A DNA stretch of 64,000 bases from Knoxdaviesia capensis (taxonomy: Eukaryota > Ascomycota > Sordariomycetes > Microascales > Gondwanamycetaceae): contig LNGK01000008.1 in assembly GCA_001510575.1 (NCBI GenBank), positions 3,419,435 through 3,483,434 of the forward strand, read 5' to 3'. Below, piece by piece: positions 12,601-27,408 of this stretch. The notes beneath the pieces were generated by a model. It made no database searches and was not told the DNA's origin. It worked only from the letters and a program-made list of their open reading frames with translations. Position numbers and translations under genes: made by a program. Within the stretch, counting starts at the first letter, position 1, and each line of letters begins with the position of its first letter.

Positions 12601-15404
12601 GCTCCCACACGTGTCCCGTGTTAGTGACCCTCTGATGGATGGCGAAGTCCAGCCACGCATGATACCCCGAAAGCCTGCAGCCAAACAGGAGGGTGATAGG
12701 CAAAGGCCCGCTCTCGGAACTCTGGTCCAGACTTCCAGATGCAGTCCACATTGCCCAACCAGAGACTAGTAGCGTGCCATTGAAGCTATCGGCCTCTCTC
12801 TACCCAAAAAGGACCAAGAGATTCAGGAAGAGGAAGTCTGGAACCTTGATTGCCCATTTATTCCCAGCGAGACCCATTGAAAGGGCGGAAGAGGGGAAAC
12901 GCATGCAAGCTCACAGCAGAGGGGTTTTCTTTCAAAGCTTCTCCTCACTGCTCTTTTCTCGGGCTTCAATCATCCCAATGTTCAGTACGGGCAGCAGGAG
13001 AAGCCGCCGGCGCATGCGAGTGATTGTGCCTATCAGATAACCCAAGGCCGCTCCACCAACAGCCGAGTTACAACACCAGCAGGTGATAGATCAAAAGCAA
13101 ACCCCCCCCCGGTTGCCCAAAGAAAAGGAAACTGAAATTTCTTTGAGTCCCCCCCTTTTTAATAGAAATATGCACGCCTGCGGACATCCCACCCACCCTA
13201 CAAAGATGTGATAGAAAGTCTCTCGGTACGGCCCCAAACTCCCACGGGCTAACATCTGGTGGATACCAAAGTGCTTCCGACAAGTGCATTAGGACCTGCA
13301 GCAAAGGGCTCCATCTGTTAGTCTTTAGTTCAATGGGCCCCGCCACGTCAGCCAGAATTGAGAAGGCCCAAAAATATTTTTTTGTCTCGGCCTGGCCAGA
13401 CCTAAGCAGGGAAGACGAAGAGGGGGTGGGGGGGAAGAGGGACAGGAGGGACAGACATTCCTTGACGTGGCTAGCCAAGTGGGAAGAGCAGTGCAGGGCG
13501 AAGAGCGAGCCCAAAAGGGTTTCAAGCTCCAGATAGGACAGCAGTTGTTGAATCTATCGTCGCTTTCGTTGGAAGATAGCGAAGGAATGGCATCCCAGCC
13601 CCTCAAATAATAGGGTTAATGGGAGAGGCCAACATGCAGTCTGACGACAGGGAAGTTATCAAGGTAAAGTTGTTGGTCTAGCTGTGGCTGGTGCAAGTAA
13701 AAGATTCATCGGATGTGGCCAGAGGAGTGTCTGAATCTGGTAAAAGCGAAGATACCGGAGCGAGCCAAGGCCGGAAGAGAACCCAGTTTTCCCGTTCCAC
13801 AGAGTCGCGCAGGCGAATAAGTGGGCAAAACGGCGGTGAGAGAATGAGGGTTTAAAGGTAAAAGAAGAAGAAAGGGGAAAACTTTCAATTACTACTGGAG
13901 TCACTTCTGCGGGCTTGCTGGTTCTGGTCGAAGAACCGCCACACTGACAAAACCGGGAGGAGAGATGTTCACAGGAAACCGGAAGGACAAAAAAATCAAA
14001 GTGCTCCAGGGTTGCACTTTTCGTCCAGGTACCAAAGTGGGTTCGTCCAGATTCTTGGGAAGAGACAGCTCCGAAGGCTGTTAGTGCTGGCAGGTCTGGG
14101 ATTTCTGCCTGAGGCGTTAAACCAGAGTGACTTGAGAAGAACTTGCAGGTTTGGTGCTTCAAGCTGATGTTTGGAAGTCACTCGGAGGTTGCCACTCCAC
14201 TCTGTGGAACATGCTCTTCTGAAATCTGGAAGAACGGAAAGCCAGGTTTCCACAGACAGGGAAGGGAGGAAAAGATTTCGACAACATGCAGCAACTTACG
14301 TGGCACTCTTTGACCTGCATATCAAGTGTAGAAACAATCACACTTCACACCTCTGCATTGCGTATGAATGTGACCACCAGTGACTTTTACGTACACGCTG
14401 TCGCAATCACCGTTTCCAGTGAGCTGTCCGCCGAAAATTTGCATGAGGACAAAAAAGTTTTGCTCACCAAGGAACAGCAAGTCTTGGTGAGATGGTCACG
14501 CGCTGCCCCATCGCCGCCGGCTTCCGTAGAAGCTGCTGGAGAAAGGAATGCAAAAAAATATTTCGTGCTGGAGAGTAAACCCTAGCTAGAGACTTGTAAG
14601 TGACGAGATGTGGAATCTTTTCTTTGTATGGCATTTCAATATCATTCCGTCGCTATCCAGAGTTAGCCCGGCGATACCTTCCTAATGTCTCGTATATGCG
14701 GGGGCCCGGCCTATCCAGTCACACGCAGGAGCGTCCCGTAGTGTTCGTTTGCCATCTCTTCGTTGGCAAAAACTGACATGTGTTGTTGTTGTGTACAACA
14801 CCATGTGATGTCTGATCGTTAGCGTCACGTGTGTCTGGCTTCGACTACTACTCTCACATCACACTTGAACCACCGGTTATGGTTGGAGTAGAATTAAGAA
14901 ACGCATTCCATGATGGTAATCATGGGCTCGGCTCCTAACTTAACGGACGGGGGACGGTGTCTTTGTTCGCCGGTCCAGCATGCGTGAGTCAGAAAAGGTC
15001 ATTCTTGGCGTTACAAGTCCCGAACAGCAGCGCCGGATTCGAGTCTCTGCTCCGGGGCCGTGTCGATCCTTCTCCGGTGAGAGCCTGTGTCTTCACGGTT
15101 GGTAGTACAAGATAGATGTGACCTGCGTAAATATGCCGGTATAGCAAAGTTGTCTCCTAGCAGTTAGACAGGAAGAGAAGAGCAAAATCCGACAGTGAAA
15201 CCCGCCTGTAGTTGGGGAATAAGATCGCAGTATCACCTCGCATCTTTCAAATCGAAATCGAGATATCTTCATATAAATCGAACTCTAACGCCACCCACGA
15301 AGTTGTTTAGCGCCTCTTTCCCATCTACATCCGCTTCCTCTCTGTCCCAGAAACCATCATTTTCAATGTCTGTCTCATTTTTGGTTCCTGAACCATTCCC
15401 CAAA
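9639..15404. other. gene desert, possible eroded genes
   Basis: No open frame here is convincing. A candidate relic begins with an ATG at about 10300 (MESIRRQLTGELPF, stopped after ~34 codons). About 200 bp downstream is a coding-like stretch around 10529-10650 reading VFNRHSTQVIATGSPALS, followed by a GTGAGT donor-like site. I could not assign either to a family, and stops interrupt everything in between. The stretch 13.3-14.2 kb holds long but compositionally random minus-strand frames. The rest shows no structure I can name. Confidence 0.4.
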
Positions 15405-15770
15405 ATGTCTCCTTCAGACTTCCCTGGTCTCCACATTGCAACATATGCCTATCTTCACTGGTTTTGGCATCAATGCCATGTTTCACCCAGTCAACGCCCT
15501 AACCTTCTTCAAGTTCACCGCCCCCTCCCAAGCCTAATCGTGAAATGGTTGATAGCTTGATGGCCGCATATACGGCGTTCGAGATGTCTTCATGGGCCTC
15601 GCCATCAATTCTGTCGCACTCTACGGCAGCCAAAAGTCTCTCGCCTTGAATCCGTCTTGCCGCCAGTGGTGTGGCCTTTGCCGATGGCGCCACCTGCTGG
15701 GGACACAGAAAAGGCCAATGAAACCACTAGGGATATGCCCCGATGATCACGACCGTTTGTCTAACGTTGT
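15405..15770 (+). pseudogene. decayed DUF4267-type small membrane protein gene
   Basis: Conserved pieces of the DUF4267 family can be read in order but in different frames. They are IFTGFGINAMFHPVNALTFF (from 15451), then MVDSLMAAY, then GVRDVFMGLAINSVALYGS, then ASGVAFADGATCWGH and GYAPMIT. The reading frame must shift about four times. In the last block two positions where the family has Trp, in a WNHWGYAP-like motif, read as stops (TGA and TAG). Intact relatives are about 130-150-aa integral membrane proteins of unknown function. The family assignment comes from memory of the motif pattern; decay is seen directly. No intron placement repairs all the breaks. Confidence 0.6.
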
Positions 15771-15822
15771 TAGGTCTCTTCGATTAAACGGAACGATGAT
15801 AAATACCTAGACATATGCTTTG

Positions 15823-15835
15823 TTAGGGTTAGGGT
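15823..15835. repeat. telomere-like island, TTAGGGTTAGGGT
   Basis: Thirteen perfect bases of TTAGGG repeat lie about 55 bp beyond the DUF4267 relic. Confidence 0.8.
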
Positions 15836-16670
15836 CCTAGTAACTCCAGGCGTGTAAAGTTATATGTGCTCACGTGACTGGTCCGTTGGCGCTCTTCTGG
15901 TGAAATTTGTCTATACTACCATCCACCAATTAAAGTGGTGGAAGCATTGAGCAATGAAAAATTTTAAATTGCCACTTGAAAGTACCTGCCAAGATGCAGG
16001 TACCCAGAATAAGTGTAAATGAAAAAACTAAGAGGGCATTGAGGCCGAGAACAAATTTAAAATCACTAGAATTTATCCAAGACTTTTTCCCCATTTGGTA
16101 CCGGAAAGCATCGATGGCCATGTGCTTCTTGGTTTTGTTTCTTTGTTTTTACCGGTTTTTGCCTTTCGCCTCGGAACAAAATAAACACGCGACTTCGAAC
16201 AACACTACTGTAGATTTCCCGGTTATTCTGGTCTGTTATGGTATTTCTTCATGCCCGGTTATCCAACATCTGCCTAGTCCCACCCCAAAGAGACCCTCAA
16301 CTGAACTTCACACACGGGCCAGAGCCCGAGGGCCTAGACTATGTGTCAGTTGCAACATCCAAGTCAGTAGCATCAAAGCATGGGGGAGAAGTCGCCCAGC
16401 GATGCTTTTAATTGAATAATCAAACGAGAGGAGAGTCAAGGAAAAGGGATGGAGGGGTGCTGAACTGGCCCTGGAGGACAGGAGGTCTGGGCCACGCAAA
16501 CAAACAACGAACACAATCGCAACCTGAGGCGCTGCTAATTTCCGCCCCACCCGTGGTTGGCCTGGGCTTCGAGTCTTCCAAGTTTTCAATGTACTTTGTA
16601 GCATAGCCATTTGCAGAGATAATGACCACCTATAGTTGTGTGTATATACTTTTGGTCGGGTTTCGGATCC

Positions 16671-16680
16671 AGGGTTAGGG
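16671..16680. repeat. telomere-like island, AGGGTTAGGG
   Basis: Ten perfect bases of the TTAGGG repeat in intergenic DNA, 39 bp before the GTACAGTACTGTAC palindrome. Confidence 0.7.
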
Positions 16681-16718
16681 CATGGCGTTGTGATGATAAC
16701 CCAGGACAGCTGTTGTGT

Positions 16719-16732
16719 GTACAGTACTGTAC
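16719..16732. repeat. 14-bp perfect palindrome GTACAGTACTGTAC
   Basis: This is a self-complementary 14-mer and one of many sites carrying the TACAGTAC/GTACTGTA word in this window. Similar arrays lie at 54980-55002 and 55993-56015. Confidence 0.8.
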
Positions 16733-17335
16733 TCGTGGACAGGAGTCACAGTTGACGGAAATGATTCAGTGGCGGGAGGCACGAAGTGGCTTTCTTGTGG
16801 CTTCGAAAGGAGCGGGCTGGTGGCTGTCATCCATACTGGAGCAGGCCATACCACCAACATTGGATGGCCATCCCGCATTTCGCCGTAATCCTATTTTGCA
16901 GCACATGTGCGGACAGAGACGGTTGCGTATACCCACGTGAAGACGTTTCGGTTCGTTGATACTAGAATCTAAGTAGAACACCTTTGTATCGCCACGCTTC
17001 CTCAGAAGAACAGCGCGAGCCGCCCGCCATTTCTTGGAACGCCTCGCCAGACGCCGCCATACGGGTCCTTTTTCTAGAAGCCCAGGGCGCTGATCCGCGT
17101 ATTTTCGGGCGACAAAGCCATTACACGGGTTGCACTTGAAAACAGCATTCTTTATAACCTTGCGCCGAATCAAGTGGTGGAGTAGTGAGAACCGGCATCG
17201 GCCGAGTAACTATCACGGCCAGCCCGCGTATCTCACAGCAAAATATGTCCTCGCACTCAAGTGCAAACCTTTGAGGAATGCCATGATAGTATCTACCGTA
17301 TTGATAGCTTTTTGAGAACGGCTATAAATTTCCAA

Positions 17336-17360
17336 GACCACCGGGAAAAGCCTGGTGGTC
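17336..17360. repeat. short hairpin GACCACC..GGTGGTC
   Basis: GACCACC at 17336-17342 pairs with GGTGGTC at 17354-17360. The arms extend inward by GG/CC after one mismatch, around an AAAAG loop. It opens a hairpin-rich stretch that runs to about 17610. Confidence 0.7.
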
Positions 17361-17464
17361 GGCTCTGGAAACCCCTAGCAAACCACCATATTCCGACGGC
17401 GTTCAGTACCTGAAAGTAGTCCCGGCCTAGAACAACATGTGAATTCCACCACGTAAAAGGCCCA

Positions 17465-17557
17465 GGTAGTGGCCCCTAGAGCCCGACATCCGTGAGACCT
17501 AAGAAAGCTCTAAAGTCCTAATGTTTGACTTTCTCCTGGCTCTAGGGCCATACTACC
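17465..17557. repeat. imperfect inverted repeat, ~19-bp arms
   Basis: The left arm (17465-17483, GGTAGTGGCCCCTAGAGCC) and right arm (17538-17557, GGCTCTAGGGCCATACTACC) are reverse complements apart from one or two single-base differences, with a 54-nt spacer. A related direct motif, AATTCCACCAC, occurs at about 17443 and again at about 17591. The arrangement could be a degenerate MITE or a structured RNA; neither can be decided here. Confidence 0.6.
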
Positions 17558-17869
17558 AGTCGCTAGAAGACACCACTCCTTGGAAGCCATAAATTCCACC
17601 ACCTAACGGAGGAACTATACCGTTAGCCACAAGTTTAGGTCCAAGGTCGAGATTCTCCCAAGGCCCGACTCTTTGAGTAAGGGTGGGTGGAGCTAGACCA
17701 AGACCCAAAAAAGAGACCCGATATTACGGTCTTGTCCTGATGTGGCAGTGGTACTTGGGAACCAGCGTGGCAGAACTTCGTCGAGCACGTACGTGGCCAT
17801 ACAAGCTCGGGTTCCCTGTTCGCGCTGGCCATGTACCGTCGCGCCAATCCCTATCAGGTCCGGGAATCC

Positions 17870-18659
17870 TATAAAAACACACAGTCCACCCCTGCTCCTT
17901 CCCTTGCCTGCTTTAACATTACCCAATATCACAGTCCCCAGGTCCTCATCCTGTTCGTTCCTTTACCTCAGCAGAATCGGAAATCCACGCCCAGAGCGCT
18001 TGTACATTCCTTTTTTTTCGTGTGTGTGTTTTTCTGCCTCACCTCTGGTCTCTCCTTCCCCTTCACTCTCTTAACCTTCCTTCCGCGCACACACCATCCC
18101 ATCTTTTTCCAACTTCTTTCTTTTACGTGCTTTTTTGCGCTATATCACTCCAACTATACTCGTGGACCAGTTCAATCGGGCTTCGCGATCGTCACTCTTT
18201 TATTATCTGTTATTTTTTGTCTTGTCTGATAAGTCACCTCTTCTTTAGGTGCCGAATCCCTCGTTCTTTCCCGTTCGCTTCTGGACTTTTTTTTTGTGTC
18301 ATCCTTCATTTATCTTCACCTTCCCTTCCTCTCTCCCTCTCTCCTTCACTCCATCCTCGTGGTGTGGTCTGTCCCTTCTCTTCTTACCCTACGCTCTCTA
18401 TCTTTCCTTGCTGAGAGGCACTGCCGCTCCTTCGACAGGAACAATTGGCCTTTCCTCCTTCTGTCCGCAGACCTTCGCGCCCCTTCGGATCTTTCTTCGA
18501 CTCTTGGTGCCTTGATGGCTCGTTCGTGCCACTCCTTAAATCTATCTTGCGTTCAGTCTCAGTACAACCTCGTTCAATTCTAGAATTCGAGTTCACACTT
18601 AGAACCTCGCGTCCACATTTGAATCACCATCGTAAACATCTCCAACAAGACAGCTCAAA
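17870..18659 (+). promoter_or_regulatory. TATA box and ~780-nt pyrimidine-rich leader
   Basis: A good TATA box (TATAAAAA) lies at 17870-17877. It is followed by nearly 800 nt of strongly C/T-rich plus-strand sequence that ends at the ATG of the Asp f 4-like gene. If the box is used, transcription would start near 17900 and the 5' leader would be about 750 nt unless an intron removes part of it. The leader contains ATGs and short upstream frames. Confidence 0.5.
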
Positions 18660-19598
18660 ATGCACGTCTCATCTGCTCTGGTCGTTCTCGCGACCGCCCT
18701 CACCAGCGTGTCTGCCCACCCATCGGCTGCTGGTGTTATGGGCCACCGTCACGGCCACTTCCACGCGAAGCGCGAAACCTCTGCCGTCTCGCGCAAGTTC
18801 CTGAGAGCCGGCAAGCCCAAGATTGCTGCCGTTGTCTCGTCCACCTCCGCCGCGCCCACGCCGACTCCTACTACCACCTCTTCCGTTGTCGTCGTCCCCA
18901 CCCCGGCTGCCGCTTCCGCTGCTGCCGTCTCTCCCTCTGCCAGCCCGGCCTCCACCAACGCCGAAAGCACTTCGACTGGAAAGAAGGCCTTCTGCAATGG
19001 CGTTAGTAGCAAGCGCGCCACCCTGGAAGATATCACATACAGCGGAAACACTGGCCGTCCCGGCATGTGGGGCTGCAACATCATGCAGGTTGACTGTGGC
19101 TCCCTCAGCGAGTACACCTATGGCGCTACCTTCTCTGGAAACGGCGGCGACTTCACCTGCTCCGCCTTCAACAAGGTTGGCCCCACCGGCGCCATTGACG
19201 GATTCTGGTACAGCGCCCTTGACTTCAAGGTTTCTGGTAGCCAGACTGTCTGCCTCGCCTTCGAGGGCAACACCCAGGGTGGTGTTGCTTGCGGCCCTGG
19301 AACTGGCTCTGTTCCTAGAACCTCGGTTGGCCAGCTATCTGGAACCTGGCTCGAGTTCGACGCTGGAAGCTCGCGCAACTCCCTCAACAGCGGCGCCGAT
19401 GTCAGTGTCCTAGTTGCCGGGGCTTACAGCCTTCCGTACATCGGCATGAGCATTGTCGATCCCCTTGGACGCACCTGCTCGTGGGTCAAGAGCAACGGTC
19501 AGAACTTTGCCGCCTACATGCCTGGCATGGAGGACCTTGATGGTGTTGGCTGCACTGGATACTTCGAGGGTTCCCTGAAGGTTGCCCTCGGCGATTAA
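18660..19598 (+). CDS. secreted Asp f 4-like protein
   Basis: An intron-less 312-aa product starts at AAAATGC. A signal peptide is evident (MHVSSALVVLATALTSVSA, residues 1-19). It is followed by basic Kex2-type sites (HAKR and SSKR) and a Thr/Ser/Pro/Ala-rich linker (about 50-105). The C-terminal ~200 residues carry WGCNI, a Cys-containing core, GFWYSALDFKVSGSQTV, AFEGNTQGGVA and SGTWLEFDAGSSRNS. These match the pattern of the fungal Asp f 4 allergen family as I remember it. The family is extracellular or wall-associated and its biochemical role is not settled. Several cysteines suggest disulfides. Codon use is strongly C-ending. The signal peptide is certain; the family name is likely. Confidence 0.8.
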   Translation: MHVSSALVVLATALTSVSAHPSAAGVMGHRHGHFHAKRETSAVSRKFLRAGKPKIAAVVSSTSAAPTPTPTTTSSVVVVPTPAAASAAAVSPSASPASTNAESTSTGKKAFCNGVSSKRATLEDITYSGNTGRPGMWGCNIMQVDCGSLSEYTYGATFSGNGGDFTCSAFNKVGPTGAIDGFWYSALDFKVSGSQTVCLAFEGNTQGGVACGPGTGSVPRTSVGQLSGTWLEFDAGSSRNSLNSGADVSVLVAGAYSLPYIGMSIVDPLGRTCSWVKSNGQNFAAYMPGMEDLDGVGCTGYFEGSLKVALGD

Positions 19599-23645
<4,047 letters not shown>

Positions 23646-23989
23646 CCTGCGGAGGATGCTCCTGCTATGTGAACTTTTAGCTGCCTGCTTCACAATACTC
23701 CGACGACATGCCATTGACCGCCGTATACCCATGCGGGCTATCGCACCACACACACTTGTTTTTTCAGCCCTTTCTGAACCACTCATTTTGACATCGTTCA
23801 CCGAATCTTTCCTCCAGAGCCTTGCCTCGCCAAAATTCACTTCCTTTTGTTGTAGATGTGTCGTTAACCCAATAGGTGCTATCTATATTCCCGCCCGACT
23901 GAGATGCACCTTTCCTAAAAGCATGCAATGCAGGCTAGCTTTCCTGCATCAACCATGCTCGGTTCTGATGTGGCCACATTGCTAACTGC

Positions 23990-26136
23990 AAGACGCACTT
24001 TTTTTCTTTCTCAATCATATGCTTTTGGTCTTTTCTGACATTCCTTTTTTTCTTTCTTTTTCTTTTTTTTTCTTCCCCCATCTGCTGGGTGCCCGACAGG
24101 GAAACAGAATAAAAGAAAATATTGTCCCTGCTAATAGCACACATACGTCTTGGGCCCATTTCAATCTCCTTGCCCGAGTTCACTTATTCCCTGATATCTC
24201 AACAAGTGCGATTACATACACGTCCCCCTGTATTTCTTCTTCCTTCCTCTTTCTCCACAACTTGCCCCTTCCCTTCCATCTCGCCTATTATCTCGCCTAA
24301 TGTATATAATGTGAGTTATCATCCACTTGGTGTCTCTTAGTCGTTTTTGCAATCTCAAATCTATCGACATCCATCGCTCTTTTACGATTTTCCCATTTAA
24401 CTCCGTCCATACATTTTTCCTCCTCTTTCACCTTGCCATCTCTTTCTGGCAAACGCATCTTCGATTCTGCTGGCTACACTCCCTCCCAGCCGGTTTCTCT
24501 TTCATATCCTCTTGACACTCACTCCTGCATCTTGCCGCTGTCAGATTCACTCTTCTCCTCCTGGAGACATCTCCCTGCCCACGAAGCACTTCCCTCGTTC
24601 TGTGGTCTCCCCACATTTTCATTTACCCTCCCTGCTTGGGTTTCTCACGCATTTTGCTTCTATCCACATCACTATCTTTTTTGGCTTTCGGGACTGTATG
24701 CCTCTGCGACTGCCTGCTGAGTCCTTGACCATTTCCTGACACTAGATCCTGGCTATATCCAACACCGCTACGAGTCCTCCTCTCAGATTCCCTCTAAAAT
24801 TTCAATTTCAATCTTCCCTGGACATACAGGAATAACACCCATGCTCATATGTGACATCAATTTTCCTTCTGGTTCTTTTTATACCAGATCATATATCCTC
24901 CCTGGTTCCGTCGTTCGCTTTTGTTTGGCTGGCCAAATATTTTTATTCTTATTTTTCAAATTTTCGTCCGTTGTCCAACTAAATATATATTCGCCCACCT
25001 CGCCCTCATCTACCGCTTCTTTCTCAACCAACACTATCCCATGTTTTTGCTCTTCTGTTTTGGGCGATTAACTCTTTGCACCAAGTGTTTGCTCCTCGCT
25101 ACTATTTGTCTCTCCCACCCCCCCTGAATTTTGATACTTTCCGTACATCGCTGATCCGTCCTTTGAGCTCCCCGTTGCCAGCATTATTTCGAACACCGAC
25201 CCCGATCTGTGTCCCCCGCTCGCACCCCCGGAAACGCACCTTTCCCATAATCCCTGGAACATCCCGCTTCTGTCGTGGTAGAAACTTTATCCCGACGTTG
25301 TAATTATCTCTCCCTACCTTTTTCTTCATTTTATCTTTTTGTTTTTCCTTTACCGGAGTTTCTTGGAACATTATCTGGGCAGGAGTGCCCCCACTGCGAC
25401 TTTCCGACTCCAACCGGCGTGCCGAACTTTGATCAACCATTTGACCCCCTTTCATCCCGACCAACTACATGGCCACTGTGAAGATTTCTGTCCGTTCCAC
25501 GTTGATTTTCAAGGCAATATCGATACGCGGTTGCAGATATTTTCGTCTCTCCCCTTAAAAAAGAGAGGAGAAGCATCGGCCAAAGGGATATTCTCGACCA
25601 GTAGTCGCATATTGGTGACATTTGACATGTGCTTGCTAGAACTTGTCAACTGCCTCTTTTATTACACCTGAAAACTCTCAGTTAACAGGACGACACTCTG
25701 GTGCCGCCTTCTCTCATCGGACTGCTCTTTTTTTCTTCCGAAGCTGGCTGCTGTCATTCCGGAATTTTGCTGGCTACATATCACCGCTTCTCTGCCTCTG
25801 GAGAGGATCTTGGAACGCCCGGCTTGTCTTGGCTTACCGTGCTGTATCAGTGTCCACTTATTGATGGGTCATCCTGCAAGAAGGCGCGCGCGATTCATCC
25901 CGCAGTTTTTTCCCAGAAACTACCTGTTTCGGCTTCCCGTCACAACAGAATTACTAGCCTTTGGTACCGATTAGACGCCCGGTCTTGTTGTTCGCGGTGC
26001 TAATCTCCTAAGGAGACTTGGATATTAGCGCATTTTCCTTTGTTTCAACGGTTTCCTCAGTGGTACTGGCTAGGTTTCTTTTTCTTTTTGCGGAGAAGAT
26101 AAAAAGCCAGTTTCTTGGAAAAGCTCGCATTGTTTT
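23990..26136 (+). promoter_or_regulatory. ~2.1-kb pyrimidine-rich region upstream of the nucleotidyltransferase gene
   Basis: From about 24000 to 25480, and less strongly to 26136, the plus strand is C/T-rich in the way leaders in this window are. A TATATAA lies near 24302. No coding exon with recognisable content is present, but several short frames and ATGs are. Either the gene has a very long leader, probably with introns, or an undetected upstream transcript lies here. Confidence 0.4.
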
Positions 26137-27408
26137 ATGCCCATGGTCTCAAGGCCGGTGTCGGCGACTCCATCTCCGGCCAGGACTCCGGCACAGAGTC
26201 CGGCGATGTCTAGGACGGCTACCATTCCAACGCCTCTGTCTCTCGCTGAACGTCACTCTCATCTTTCATATTTTACCAATCCATACTCTAACCAGGAAGC
26301 TTCACATACTCAAAACCGTCCCTCCTTCCATTGTCTCACCAGCATCAATTATTTGGAAACCTCGAACAACTATACATCGCAAAGCCCAATCGCATCAGAT
26401 ATGCCTCACTCTGAACAAAGCAAATATTTGCCCCAGTCGCCATATTCGGCATCACAGTTACCGTCTCTACAACCAGTTCAGCTGCAGTCTCCGGCGGTAT
26501 CGCCGACTCAACCACCAACTCCTGAGGTCTACGACACGGACCGATACGGAGAGCTTTACTATGGCTCGAGGTCCCCGTCTGTCGAGAGCCTGGGCCTAGC
26601 TGCCCAGTATCTCAATACTCTTTTCGATGTGTGCAACTTCCCCTTTGCCTTTGTTGGTGGCTGGGCCCTCTACCTCCGGGGCTGCGACCGACAGACACAG
26701 GACATCGATATTACAGTGGGCACGACAATGAGCGATCTAAAATCAGCTCTGAAGTACTGTGGACGGTTCGTAATTCCATATACACTTGAACATGAACCTG
26801 TGCTCTGTGATATAGACTAACCGCAACCCTATCTCCAACATCACTATAGGCTCGCCATTCCGAAGACGCACGGGCAAAGCTGCATCCAGGTATTCGTGAA
26901 TACCGGAGGGACATGGGATGAAGGCTACCCGAGCTACGTAGTCAGTGCTGATATTATCATTCACGGTATGTAACGGCTCTCTTTACGGTTCAAACTGTTG
27001 CTATGTGTATAACGAAAGCTAACTCTCTGTATCCTTTCCTGTTCTCTCTATGCAGGCAACTTGAATACCCCTCATCGCCTTCCCCATGGTACAGACCAGA
27101 TTGTCCCTCGACGGGCAACCCCGCTCGGTAACATGAAGATATCTGTTATCAACATTTTCTACCAGATCAGTGGAAAACTCAGTGCATACAGCTCAAGGTC
27201 TGGCAACGGGCAATCGAGCAACGACTACATCGATCTCGATTTCCTAGTGCGAAACTACATGAAGGAAATTTACGAATGCCGTCTCTTTCTCGACTATGAC
27301 CTGAGATCTATCTTCTTCCAGCATTACGCAGCAAGGAATGGCGGGCTTGACGCGGAGGATGTCTTACGCATGAGGTTTGTGCTTGGGATAGACGAAAAGC
27401 CGAACTAG
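26137..27408 (+). CDS. nucleotidyltransferase-fold protein with disordered N-terminus
   Basis: There are three exons: 26137-26765, 26850-26965 and 27056-27408. The introns are 26766-26849 (GTTCGT donor, GACTAACC branch site, CTATAG acceptor) and 26966-27055 (GTATGT..GCAG). The product is 365 aa. Residues 1-135 are Ser/Pro/Gln-rich and likely disordered. From about 150 the text reads like a polymerase-beta nucleotidyltransferase: FAFVGGWALYLRGC (G174-G175), then DIDITV with D189 and D191, matching hG[GS]x(9-13)Dh[DE]h. The C-terminal region (KISVINIFYQISGKL, then DYIDLDFLVRNY) resembles the helical half of single-domain NTases. What it modifies is unknown. The donor of intron 1 is non-canonical in its third base, but the join restores frame and fold. 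Confidence 0.75.

Larger units (their letters stand above)
15836..17335. other. intergenic, no gene seen
   Basis: This stretch holds short open frames only. A small palindrome (CCACCAATTAAAGTGGTGG) sits at about 15924-15942, and the GTGGTGG/CCACCAC word recurs up to 17.6 kb. A further telomere-like island and a 14-bp palindrome are listed separately. Confidence 0.4.
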
